Below are positions 41,727 through 54,738 of a stretch of 64,000 nt of DNA, piece after piece (the stretch's first letter is position 1; the number at the start of each line of letters is the position of its first letter). Below the pieces are notes generated by a model, which had not been told where the DNA came from, did no database searches, and was given only the letters and a program-made list of their open reading frames with translations. Both the position numbers and the translations under genes were made by a program. Source of the DNA: Cheilinus undulatus (lineage: Eukaryota > Chordata > Actinopteri > Labriformes > Labridae); NCBI RefSeq assembly GCF_018320785.1, contig NC_054871.1, forward strand, positions 18,906,339 through 18,970,338, in the 5' to 3' direction.

Positions 41727-42048
41727 CAGGAGTTTTCAAACTTTTCACTTTTGACCCCTAAAAAATGGTGTCAGGGATCAGGTACCCTCTATCTTCCCTT
41801 GAGGGGGATGAAGCCTGTAAGATTACACAAAGCGTCATGTACAAAACTTGTATTTTAGGCAAGTTTTACTTGCATTTAAGCACATACATCACTTAATAAT
41901 TGTTTTGACTTTAATTTGAACTCATTTTAACAATATTTTTTCAAATGAATCATAAATTTTATCTCCTTGTTTGATGGAAATTATCCTGCGACCCCCTTCA
42001 CTGTCTCGTACCCCCCCGGGGGTCGGGACCCCCAGGGGGGAACCACCG
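41727..42048. mobile_element. hAT-like MITE
   Basis: The left end CAGGAGTTTTCAAACTTTT resembles the hAT CAGGGGTTCTCAAAC type. The right end, reverse-complemented, is CGGTGGTTCCCCCCTGG. Flanks TTCTAGTG (41719-41726) and CTCTAGTG (42049-42056) match at 7 of 8 positions, as expected of an 8-bp target duplication. The interior includes a palindromic C/G stretch (CCCCCCCGGGGGTCGGG). No ORF is present. Confidence 0.7.
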
Positions 42049-42740
42049 CTCTAGTGGAAACTCTGGAAATAATCTGGATTTAGAAAAAAACCCTCCCTGT
42101 GTATGAATAAAAGGTTTGTTCTGAGATAATGAAAAAAAATAATGCACTGAAGTAATTAAACACTAATTTAGACAGACATACTAATAAATATCATGTGTCA
42201 TTTTGACCAAGTTTGGTCTGCTATATGCTACTAGGCTAAATACTACAAACTATACCTGTAAGGTAAACAAATTTATACCCCTACCACCACTATAGAGGTA
42301 TTTATTGCAAGATTTTATTGCAGTAATGCAGTAATGCAGTAATGAGCCGTTTAGGTCAATTGCATTTAATTTACTTCAGTTTCTTGTTTGTACATAAATT
42401 TAAAACATCAAACAAAGCAGCTTAAAGACACCTATAAGTATAATTATGAGTAGGATTTTTAATTTCACTCATGCAGCAGGGTTTAAAAATTTGACACCAA
42501 TAATCTGAAACAGTCTGAAATTGATTTTTTAACACAAGTATCAACTATATTGTCTGTAAGATGAATATATGTTCACCAGGGATGTAATGCCATCTTGCAA
42601 CACAATTAAAATGACATAAAAATATGGAGTTAAAATCTTTGGTAAACATATGTTGAAATACTCTTTTTAACCAGCAGAGGGTGAAATTGGTTCCTGTGTG
42701 ATATAATGAAAACACAAAATAATGTAATATATAAGTATTA

Positions 42741-42960
42741 TTACCTCTGCCAAGGAGGTTATGTGATCAGCAGGGTTAGTTTGTTAGTTAGTTTGTCAGT
42801 TAGCAACATAACTCAAAAAGTTGTGGATGGATTTTGATGAAATTTTCAGGAAATGTCAGCAATGGCATAAGGAAGAACTGATTAGATTTTGGGAGTGATC
42901 CGGATCACTGTCCGCATCCAGGAATTTTTAAAGGATTCTTCACTATGGCGAAGGTCTGCG
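42741..42960. repeat. Interspersed repeat of the CCTCTGCCAAGGAGGTTATG family
   Basis: Has CTCTGCCAAGGAGGTTATG, a GTTTGTTAGTTAGTT run, GTGGATGGATTTTGATGAAA and GATCCGGATCAC in order. This string is scattered in many vertebrate genomes. I do not assign its element class. Confidence 0.6.
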
Positions 42961-44826
42961 CTGTTACCACTTTACACCAGGAGATGGCAGACATGAGTAA
43001 CTTCAATCCCAGCAGCATTTGTGGGTGTGTTTCTATTCAAAGTTTTGGAGTCTATAGAGTTTGAAAGATGCATGCCTGGTCGAGGAGACAAGTAGGAGCA
43101 AAACAGAGAGAAAGACAGCAAATTGTAGCGAGAATACGCAATGCTGGGAGGGCAGGCAATGCTTCTGCCATAATAGTGCACTCGTAGCAAAGCCAATTCT
43201 TTGTCTCACCATGTTTCTAATTTCTGTCTCTCCCATGTTGAGCTGCTGTAATAACCAAATTTCCCCTAGTGGGGATCAATAGAAGTTTATTTTATCTTAT
43301 CTTAAAATACTTTTCACCCATTGGCTGACTAGAGTTGCTAGCAACCATCGATTGTTGTTTTGAAAGGGTCTGCCCTAAAACTTGCACCAGGGATGTGATT
43401 CTTTGTAAATTAATACAGAATTTCAGATTTACCAACCTAAAGAGGAGGCAATGTGAACCATGGATATTAAAAATTCATATTTACAGAGGAACTAGTTTTT
43501 ACAATAACACAAAGGTCCAGAAGCTAAAGAGAGCAATAATAAAGTAAATAGTTTAATGTTCTAAGTTTTTACACCCACCTTTGATTTTTTAAGCTTATAT
43601 TTTGACCTTTTAAACTCATTATTTTGACTTTCTAAAATATCACTTTGCCTTTATTTCGTGTTTTGCCCTTTTGAAAGTCATAAGTCTGACTTTTTTTCTC
43701 AGATTTTGAGCCTTTAAACTTAACATTTTGACTTTTTTAATCCCAAAATGATTTATCATCAGTGTTTATCAGATTTATCAACAGTTTTTTTCCTTCATAT
43801 TTTTTTACTAGTAAATATGAGGATGACAGTTAATGGTTAAATGTTGGCCCTCTTAGGCTCTCCGGTTATGCCTAAATTCAGAATCTGACCCTCGCTGTGA
43901 TTGACTTTGACAGCTCCAGCCTAAATAGTTCGGCCCTAAGGACATCTCAGTGGAGATCTCAGTGGCCCCAGACTCAGTTTGACACCCCAGCTTTAAAGGA
44001 AAAAAAACATCCTGTTTGATACTCCACAGGTTTGCTGTCATATCTTGAAACTCATTAAAACAAACAAGGCTGTTGTGACATTTAAGAAATGTGATATTTT
44101 ATTAATTTCAGATTCAAAATAAAAGTATTCACACAAACACATGTTGAGTAAATAGGAAAGAATAGCTCTCCACCCTTCAAAAACACAAAGAAAAATGAAA
44201 TAAAAATAAACAGTTGCATTGCCCGCTGCCACTTCACTGTTCCTGTGGTTATCGGGGAAACATCCCATTCATCAAATATTTAATCATTTATAGAAAAAAG
44301 GAGGAATAAGCACAAATTAATAGAACAGACTGAAAACAAAAGTCGCAGTACCAACAGTGGTACTGGCAGCGATATTTGTTGAAGTACTAGTAGTAGTTGA
44401 GCTGGAGGTTCCCTGTTGTTGATGCTCAAATAAACTTAACAGCAGAAGCGTTACAAACCTGATACACAGAAATATAGACAGGACACCACAGTGTCCAAAA
44501 TAAACGTCTTACCCTGCACCTACAGGGCAACTCTTGTGTTTCTATCCATGACAATGATAGAAACACAGCTCCATACAATCTCAAATATTCCATAGGATTA
44601 CAGCTAATCTATAGCACTGTACTGCTTTGTTTACGTTTATGTTGGAACCTGCACAGTGCCTGTCGACACTTCCTCTCTGTGTACCTGCTGAGCTGTAACG
44701 TGAGCCCTTCCTGGGTTAAATGCATCAAACTGGAGGTAGAGGTAGATTTTCCTGAGAAGTTGTAAAAGACAAAGAGTCTTGTTTCAGTTCTGAAGTTAAC
44801 TTGAAGACGTGTGAAAGTACCCCCCT

Positions 44827-44864
44827 CACACGCACACGCACACACACACACGCACACGCACACA
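44827..44864. repeat. (CA)n/(CG)-interrupted dinucleotide microsatellite
   Basis: About 19 CA/CG dinucleotides; alternating purine-pyrimidine sequence. Confidence 0.9.
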
Positions 44865-47800
44865 TCACATGCTTCCCTAAAATAATCACATTATCATCAT
44901 CATCATTATCGCTATATGTTTATAAATCTGCTCTACATGTAATCTCTGAGTGCTGGGGCTGCTTCAGCAAATTCAGGAGGAAAAAAGCAAAGAAAGAGCA
45001 TTAAAACAAATATAAACATGATATATTTCACAGCCCTACAAAGCCATTTTCAGAAATAGTCTATTTAATGAAGGTTAATTCATACAACCATTGTCACAGC
45101 AGAAGGCATCTTATTTCTCATCATTTTTCTCATCTACAGTCCACCTGATGGAGGTAAAGTCAGTGGTGAAGTCCAGTCAAAAGGCTGCATGCACCCTAAC
45201 CCAGAAATGTTCCACATCAACAGTGTGGGAAGTGATACATTTTTTATGCTATGCTCTGGTTGGAGGAAAATGAGCAGTATTTTGGACATTGAGCGAGCTA
45301 GCAAATGGGATGACACTGTTGAGGGTTTGGAAGCTCAGATAGCCCCTTAAAAGCCCTATTTTACAAGCACTAAAATAGTTTGGAAACTAAACAAAAAAAA
45401 ATATTTTGCATTTTAAAATGTGACAAAAATTAGCCCAGCTAAGTCATTGTTCTGATCTGTTCAACAGCACGTGAATGCACCATAAAGCAGACTTTGAAAT
45501 CATTCCCAGCTTTTTAACTGCACACAAAAATTCTGAAACATTAACAAAATATCAGAGAAAGTTGTCCATTTTCACACCACTTTCACATCCTATGAGTTAA
45601 AGCAGCACAGAGAAGATGCAAAGATTAGAATAAACCACAAACTCATACAAAAAGTATTTTCAAAACTCTGAACAACAGAGTTAAAATGGACACAATTTTC
45701 TTAGTTTCATTGTACCAACCTGAAATATCAGCTACCTCTGATATGAAGGAACAAATTAAAATGTCTTTGTTTTTCATTAAAAAGTAAAGCAAAGTTTTTT
45801 TTCCAGAGTACTAGTCCAGTGGAGAATTTCCCTGCCCTGTAATGTCTTCAATACTGTTTCAGGAGCTTTGTGGCCTAAACAAGACTAAAAACTGCAACAC
45901 AACTAAAGGAAGATAAGAACACTGAAAATGTGTTGTTAGGAGACTGATTGTGCGTCATAGCATAACCCTCCACAAGGGGGAGCTTTTAGACAAGGAGGTC
46001 AAAGCTTGAGCTGAAAAACAACTGTACTTGCTTCCCTGGTTCCACTTGCATAACTTAAACTGATTGAATTTTACACTTTAAAGCTGATATCTGATTGTCT
46101 GTGCTCACTGCAATCTCTCGCTGATTAAATCTTTCATGAGATTTTCCTGCATCAGCCCTCTAAAAGCTTCTCTGTTGTGGCTGAAGCAAAGATATCTTCT
46201 AAAAAGCTTCTGATTTGAGGTAGAAATAGGGCTTTGACAATGGTTGAGGGGATGTCAGTCTGTTCAGAGGTATAAAGTGTTGTCATAAGGTCTCCTGATT
46301 GTCCCTAACGCAGAATTAACAAGATGCTGACCTACTCTGAAACTGCTGCTGTGCACAAACGAAGGAGAAAGAGTGAGTGAACGAGCTGCAGTACCTCCAC
46401 TGTTCAAATGCAAATATTTCACCGAGCCAATCGATGGATATACGATAAACATGGATCCACTGGAAGGGGGCAGGTGCTTCAACGCTATTGCCTCATGGGC
46501 TAAAAGGTCATAGGGTCAGATCTAAAAGAAGCAGTGTTGATCCTTTAGATCAGTATTGATTGAATTTAGCCATCTCAAACAGCCCTCCCCCTCAAACTAA
46601 TGCTTTCAGTCACAGCAGGTTTGTTTGATTGTCAGCCCTTACCAGAAACAGTGACATCTGCTACTCTTGCTGACAGAAACCTGCTTGACTTTATGTATCT
46701 CAAAGCTAAAATACACGTTCTTATTCATGCTTTACAGCATCTGCTAGCACACTGGAATCATCAACTTGCTGAAACTCAAAATTTAAAAGGGTCTGAAATG
46801 AGTTTGCTCCTTACATTTTCATCTTGGGTCTGAATGTCAAAGGTTACATAGGCTAGCAATGATTGACCAGCTTGTACATTAGAGACTGTGCTTTTTCATT
46901 AAGTAGTCATGTATGTTAATTTTACTTTCATAATAAAAGAACGAGTGCACAATCTGGTTTTAGTTTAGTTGGTCGTTTCGTTTTTATGCAGATATTTCCT
47001 GAAACGATTCCGTCTTTATGGAAAACTTTTCCAAAACGAAATGGCAGTATAGCGTTTTCATTTCCATGTGAATGGGGCCTTAGGCTACGCTTACTCGCCA
47101 CATTAACCCTTTACTTTGCCCTCAAGGTATGGACTTTGTTATTTTTTCAGCACTAATTTCCCCATGCCCATGGTAACATGCAAGGACATCCAGAGCATGA
47201 CCTGGGTTGTGTCAATCCATCCCACTCTGTAGTGCCCTCAGGTGGGCTTTCTCGCCATTACACGCCTTACTTCAGCCTCAATTTATGGCCCAAACATGCC
47301 TTAAAGTTTTGCACAGTACAGCATGTTTGAAATATGTCTATATGAAATGTATTTAACTAAGTACAATTTTGACTGCATTTATAGCTGAAACTAAGACTTT
47401 TTACATGTATGAACTATAACTTTTGATTGTTAAAACATGGAGCTTGATGTATGTGTGTATTCCCCCTTGCTGTCAGGCCTGTAACACAGAATTTCAATCA
47501 GCTTTCAAGGCATAAAAATAGAGGTTAACTGCTTTCAAGTCTGTTACAAAGCTTGGTTTACCTAGAACCTATCTAATGATTTATATTTATGGAATTTGTC
47601 CGTGTCTTTAAGATGCAGCTCAACCAGTGAGATGCTGCCTCAAACCACATTTTTCCTGAAACCAAGTTAAGCACCTCTTTCATTTTCTGATATGAGGGGC
47701 TGAACATTTCCTTCTTGCTCTTCTTCTGAATCACAACAGCATCTCATGACTTATGCTGTCCTAAGTATAAAGAGACCTTTCAACAGTGTTTGTGTAGCAG

Positions 47801-49840
47801 CTAGGGGTAGTTTCCCACTGAGACGTGGGTCCATAATCAAAGCAGCAGCAGCAGCCATCTGGTGATATATGTCTAGAATAGTAAAGGGCGATTAGTCAGA
47901 GGTACTGCTCACTCTGCGGACATCTCATGCTGAGTTAAGGCCTCGGAACAGAGCCCGCGTACAAAGCCTGATTACTTCCTAACATCAGTAGGAATGAGGC
48001 TGCTTTGCATAGCGGTGGGTGAGGGGAGTGAGTAACAATCTTTAAAAGTCCAGAGAGGTAACTTGGGTTAAAGCTGAAAAAGCTCAATAATTGATCTGCT
48101 TCTAAATGCACTTCTACACCTGAATGATACAGTAAATCCTCTGTGGGGGATTTTTTTTTTTTTAAAGAAATCCTACATTGCAGTGAGCGCTCAGCTGCAG
48201 CTCTGATTAACTTTGAGCTCACATTGTCAAACGCTACAAGAACATCTAAAAACAGTCAGAGGATCACAAGACATTCTCCATTATATCCTCGAACAGTGGC
48301 AAGCAGGCCTCAAGAGGACCCCGTCTTTGTCTCAGCTCGGGATAACAAGCACTTGGATCAGAAGAACTAAGTCATGCAAAATACAAAGCTGGAGGAGAAA
48401 AATAAAAGCATCTGTGATCTATGATACAAAAAAACAAAAATTGTCAGATATGAGCTGAATTAACTGTCATGAGAAGTCTCTTCTGTAGCTCAGAAAGCAT
48501 CTCCTCACACCTGATTGTCCATGTGAGAGTCCCCACTAGAAGTTCAGTGGACACGTGATTGAAAACAGGAAATGACACCTTTCCTGCTTCACTCCTGAAG
48601 GGCTTTATGTACAAAAACGGGCATGCATGTGACCTTAAGACAATCACTCTACTAGAAGGCCAAGTTAGAAAAAGGATAAATATTGATCTTTCTGCAGAGA
48701 AAGATGTTTAAAACCATCACTTTGTCAAAGAGATGAGTAGGTGGACACCTGAGAACAATCAAAAACGTGTACTATTCACAACACAAAAGGCTGTAGTTGA
48801 CTTTCAAACCTGCACAGCTGACACACAAACAGCTTCTGTAAAGAGTAAACTTGACAAACTACCTGCAAGATTGGAATAGAGATGCACTAGACTGGCCAAC
48901 AAACAGGTGAGCACTTCCAGATAAAAATTAACCAGCTGTCTCAGTAGGAAGAACCACGACAACTGCTCCAACTTGCTATGTAGCATCCTGGCTAATTAGC
49001 TACTCTGGCAGCAATCAATAATGGATTCAATGTTTCACCAAGCTGATGAATATCCCTGCAGATTCTTGAGATCCAGTTGGGTTACATTTGTGATTCAATG
49101 AAGAATCTGATCCATTGATATGACACCAGACTCCACATGCAGATCTAAAATGGCTGCCATATGAATAAGGTTATAAGGATTTTACATGAAATGAGGTCAC
49201 GACGGTACATTGTTATATGCCCTGAAGAAAACATACAAGTAAAGCTTTTCTGATTAAAATAGAGGATATTCATATTTTCTTTTTTATAGAATTCTCAATA
49301 TATATATTTTTTCCTGCAGAGAGAGGATGGTTAAAAATTTAAAAGATAAAACACAATGAAGAGAATAACAATAATGATAATAATGACAATGAAAAGATAA
49401 AATAAAATAAAAATATCTCTCCCCTAGAGGATAAACATCGTTGTCAATCAGTAGCTGTGTTTGTGTGTGTGTAAACAGTGCATTACCCTTCCCAGTTATT
49501 ACCTTCTCTTTTGTTCTCCGATAATCTGTACATTTATGCAGAAATAAATAATTCACAGGTTGTGCATACATATCTGTTTAGCATATACTGGCTCTCAGTT
49601 GAGACATTTTTTCTGAGATCATTTTGGCTATGAAGAACAAAAGAGGTGAGTTGGTGAGAGAAAACCTGAGATAGTGTACTTCAAGTGATCTGAGTTTCAG
49701 TTTTTTTGTCTTTCCGTAAAGTTTATGGTTCTTCTCTTTTTGGCATAGATAATGTAGAAAATGAGGTTGCTTTTTGGCTTTGCTTAGCGTGGTATTTAAA
49801 AAATAATAATAATAATAAAGGGTAAAGGCAGAGGGGTTTG

Positions 49841-52800
49841 TTAAGACAATGAGTTGCTGGAGGTTGAGGTTGAGGTAGGTGTGTTCTGCTGCTGCTGTTG
49901 CTGAGGAGCGACACGAATGCTGACCGACTTGTTGGAGACAGACGATCCAGATGCACCGGAGAAAACCGAGCCCGCCGCTGCTGCCTGAGCAAAAAGAACG
50001 CCTGGATGGAAAAAAGACAAAAGAAAACAGAAACATTTCGGTATGTAGATAGAACGATATATAGATAGACACTGATATATTCAAGGGATAGTTCAACATT
50101 TTGAGTATTTTGTATTTTAAGCTGGAATGTCAGAACTATGGCCTGGGAGCCAAATGCTACCCATAATCCAGTACAGACAAAAGGATAGTGCTGGTCATCT
50201 TCAAGCACCAACACTCTTATAAAGACTGGTAACTCCATCTGTTTCTAATAATTACTCCTCTGAATGTGAAATCTTCTCAGGAGGCGCTTAACATCCCATA
50301 TCATTGAAGTAACATTTCAACAACTTGTTCCTTCTCTGGTCTTTTTTACTGTGACAGGAGCATTTGAAGGAAATGCCAAGTAAAATGACTCCCTTTATGG
50401 AATAAAACCCACCACACATTGTGACAAAGAGGTCACCACACCCTTCTATTATGACATAGTTACACCATGTTACTGCTCCTAAAACCACAAACTTGTTGAG
50501 TAAGATTAAACAAACAAGATATGAATAGCATGATGATAAGTGATCTTGAAGCTGTTGGCAGGCAGATTTATTTACTTTGGAGAAGGGAAAAAGTAACAGA
50601 TTTTCCCTGCTACTGTTGTCATACCAAGCTAGGCTAAGCTAATGTCTACTTGACACACAGACATGAGACACTTGATGGAGAATGGCATAACTCTTAATGA
50701 AATTACTGATGAAGCTTAATTTTATAACATCTAAGGCTTTGATTCTCAAATGGTTTGGTAAGGCATGTTGGTGTGCCTGGAGGATAGTTTAGGTGTGCTG
50801 CGGAGCAGTTTTTACAACCATGTTTACACTACAAAAATATTACAATAAAAGTTACCAGTTAAAGAGGCAATTTTGCATGGATATGAACACGGTATACCTT
50901 GAGTTTTTTTTTTCCCTGACATTGCATGTGCCTTAGGCAAATAAAGCGGTAAAACCACTGATCTCAAGAGGGAGAAGTGACTGTCTTGTCCTTCAAGTGA
51001 GGGATACTCACCAGTATAAACCACTCCATTGAGCTCCACTGACATGCTGATGCTGCTTGTGCCGTTGGTGGTGAGGTTCAGGGCTGAGTCCTGCCTGCTC
51101 TCTGTGAAGCAAACAATATAAAAAAGAAGAGTTGTGTTAATAACTACAGCCAACCACTGACATGCAGTTTTTTATCATTTTTAAAAACAAGATGTTTTTG
51201 TAAACCTGGTGTTATCTCTCTATGAACCAGTTTAGTTTAGTTTATTATGGGCATTTTTAACATATAAAACTAAATTACACTGGTAGAATGACAACAAATA
51301 GCATTAAGTTAATGTTATTTTAGCATTGAAACAAGAAATGGTGTAGACTGAAGCTTTAGCTGAGTATATGTAGCCATTTTAAATTAACCAGAAGAAAGGA
51401 AGAAGGTGCTATAATAGCAAGAAAATAATTAATCAACTCAATTCAAAGAGATCAAACAAAACAAAAAACCCTCATCATAATTTAAAATATTTTGTAGATT
51501 TTGTAATGAGTAACAAGAAGACAAGCTACAGAGTTTTTATTCAGTCCTTATGTTGCAAGTTTCTAAACACTTATAACATTTACAGTGCATTCAGAAAATA
51601 TTTAGACCACATTCACTTTTCTTGTAGTCTGATGATACAGTCGAAAAAACATTTTAATCGTCATTAAGCTACACCCAGAAGCCCATCATGACACAGTGAA
51701 AATAGAATTTAAAAATGTTAGCAAATACTTGACTGATTATTCTGTATCTCACTGTAATGTCCTAAAATTTTAATAAAAGAGCTGAGGAAAAAAACATTGG
51801 CTAATAAATTAAAAATTAAAAACTGAAGTATTACATTGGCATCAGGCTGCAACATGGAGGATTGAAGAAAAGGGAAGAGGGTCTGAATAATTTCTGAATG
51901 CACATTATATTATCTCACACATTGTAACATTATTTTCCCTTGTGTTGATTAAAACAGTCTTCAAAATGTAAAATCATTATTCTACTGGGGAAAATATTTA
52001 TAATTGAAGCTCAGTTTAATAATAAAGTACAATAAATGTAACAATTTGAATATCAAATATACAAAACTTAATTACATTTTCCTGTTTTGTTGTCTGTTCT
52101 CCTTTTTCCAATACAAAATCTTTTTTTTTTCATAATAATCTTATGTTATTATATTATTTTTCTTTAATATCTTCAGGTGATTTACTGTAACACCATTATA
52201 CTTTTGGTTGTGCAAACTCTACTTTCCTGACACAAAGAAAAAAAAAAAAACCTCTGCATGTGAATTTGCATCCTGTTCAACATTTCCTTAGAGTGCTCTA
52301 TATGATCAGTACTTAGAAAACGGTTTGTACCTTCTATCAGATAACTAAAGACAAACTATAGGATTACAGAGCCTGCAGCAGGAGGAATTTCCCTTACATG
52401 TAAATGTATACTATACTATATACATGCCTGCTTCTTTTTTAAGTAAAAGTGGGTCAACATATAGACTTGCTGTGCGTTCACTTCCTCACTGTTGGTGCTG
52501 TGGTTTGTGGCAAGATTACAAGAATGTTTGTAACTGTCAGGAATGGTGGCAACATGTTAAACTCAGCTCAGTGAATCCTTCAGTCAATGATATCAAATAT
52601 AAGATGCAAACTAAAACATCTCCCATACTAATAGAATCTCAAAAAAAGTCAAGTCTATAGGAAATTTGACACTTTTTGATTGATTTTTGTATTTCTAAAA
52701 ATCTAGTAGACCCCCCTGGAAAAATACATTGTGCTGATTGATTATTGAGATTGTGAATGCATGAATATGGATTGTAAATTCTTCAAGGCAGCATTCTACA

Positions 52801-54706
52801 GGTACATATTCAATTGAGAGAATGTCATCGATCTCCCAGGTTAGAAGTGCGTTTTTATGCAGATGATATGCATTTATTGATGTCTGTTAAACCTTGCTAT
52901 GCTTTTCCAGTCTGCTGAAAACTGTCACTTAGGTTCTGTCCATCACTCTGATAGAAATACCCTTTATGCATTTTGTTCAAATCAAACAGACTGGAGATTA
53001 TAGATGACCACAGAACTCACGGTTTGAACACAACAACGTTAGGTGACAAAAACAGTCTTTTTTACGTAACGATTCAGCAGATTCTTGTGCTGATGAGATA
53101 ATGCATTATTGTGGTACCTTGGTTATTGATGCGGATGTTCATGGGGATCTGAGCAGTCATGGCCAGCAGGTTGTGTTGCAACGCTCTCTGCAACAGTCGG
53201 TGGTGCTCCTCGGCCGGCAGCGCCATCTTCTTCTCAGGGGGCTCCCCGGCCTCCAGTTTGTCCCTCAGCTGCTCCAGAGCTGCCACCTGAGCCACCTGAG
53301 CCGCCATCGCTGCCTGAGCTGCTGCTGCTGCTTGCACTGCAGCCACCGAGTGTCCTGCCAAGGCTCCCGCCGGCAGACGAGCCATACCAAGCCCTGGAAG
53401 TGACTGGCCTCCCTCCTCTTCTGACCAGATACACAGAGAGGAAGAGAATAGGGAACGTAACTCAAGAGAAAACTAAATCCAAAAGAATTTAATGCATCCT
53501 TCTTAGAAGAAGAGGTGTGCCAAAATAATAATTTACAGAGTCGAATCTGATTGGTAAGATTTTGCCAATACAGTTGACCGATCAGCTTACATCTGTTGTG
53601 TCTTTTTTGCTATAATTGATGATATTCTTGTTTGCAACAGAACAGAAAAAGCACATGAACTATTTGTCACGTAGACTTAGACTTCATCCATCCTTTTTCT
53701 GTCTCATCTAGCCTGCATCATGCTGAGCTTATAACTTTATAACATATACCCTTTCACAAAACAGAAGGCTCACAGCTTCAAGTAAAAAGGAAGCAGAGCA
53801 GCTAGGTACAACTATCTTTACTGCATAAAAAAAACAACTTTGATTAAATGACAAAAGCTGAAATGAGGCTACAGCCAGCCAATCATCAAACAAAGCAACA
53901 GGTGATACTACTGTAAAATTAAAATTAAGTTTTATACACATTTAAGTTTAGACTAGGGATGCACAATATTATCAGCATGATATCGGTTTGGGCAGATATT
54001 AGATTAAAATGTGAATTATCTGTATATATTTACAACTGATATTTTTGCAAAAAAATCTGCCTGTATCAGCTGTAAATATTAACTTTATAAACAGATAAGA
54101 CAGAGGAGTTTTAGACCAGACGGGTCTTTGTCTTTATTCATCATCATTCTTTACACATTAGTTTGTTTTAAGGACTGAAATTTGGTCATTTGTTCGTTCT
54201 TAAACTTAAATTTGTGTGTTTTAAGGACAAAAATCCAATATTGTGCATCCCTAGTTTAGACATTGTCTTGGTTTTGATCTCTTTAAGCTATTGTGAATAC
54301 CTAATGCTATTAATTGATCAAAATGTGGAGTGAACATTATAGTTAAGGGATTCCTTCATATTAAGCTGACAATCATTTTTTGTCTTGAAGTGTAGAGCAA
54401 TGGAAACTTGAAGCAGAATAAAAAGCACCACAAATTTTAGGATTATATAAAAAGAATCCCATCAAACACCTTATATATAACAAAAATAAATAGGTAAAAA
54501 TAAAAATAGAATAACTGAAGGGATATATAGAGTTTAAACAGTTTAATCAATAAATTCACTTATTTATGTGGTTTATTTTTTATGCTGCCAAGAAGATTGA
54601 TTAAAAGTACACAACTTTATTTCAGAATTGCAGTAGATTGATATTTATACCAAGACAGCCAATAAGTTATGGTTTATTTGTGAAAAAAGGCTAATCAATG
54701 TCAGAT

Positions 54707-54738
<32 letters not shown>

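Larger units (their letters stand above)
41291..49840. other. Region between the CTD-phosphatase promoter and the arid3a stop codon
   Basis: No coding exon could be supported. The first part holds a hAT-like MITE (41727-42048), an interspersed repeat (42741-42960) and a CA-rich microsatellite (44827-44864). From about 44000 to 49840 there are few recognisable transposons. Part of that stretch is probably the arid3a 3'UTR, since vertebrate ARID3A messages carry long ones, but its end cannot be set. AATAAA on the minus strand near 44098-44103 is one of several possible signals. Confidence 0.5.

Noticed and set aside
49723-50238. 171-aa minus-strand open frame overlapping the last arid3a exon
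   Set aside because: It runs in a different frame from the exon and continues through the splice acceptor into intron; the in-phase exon frame matches ARID3A.
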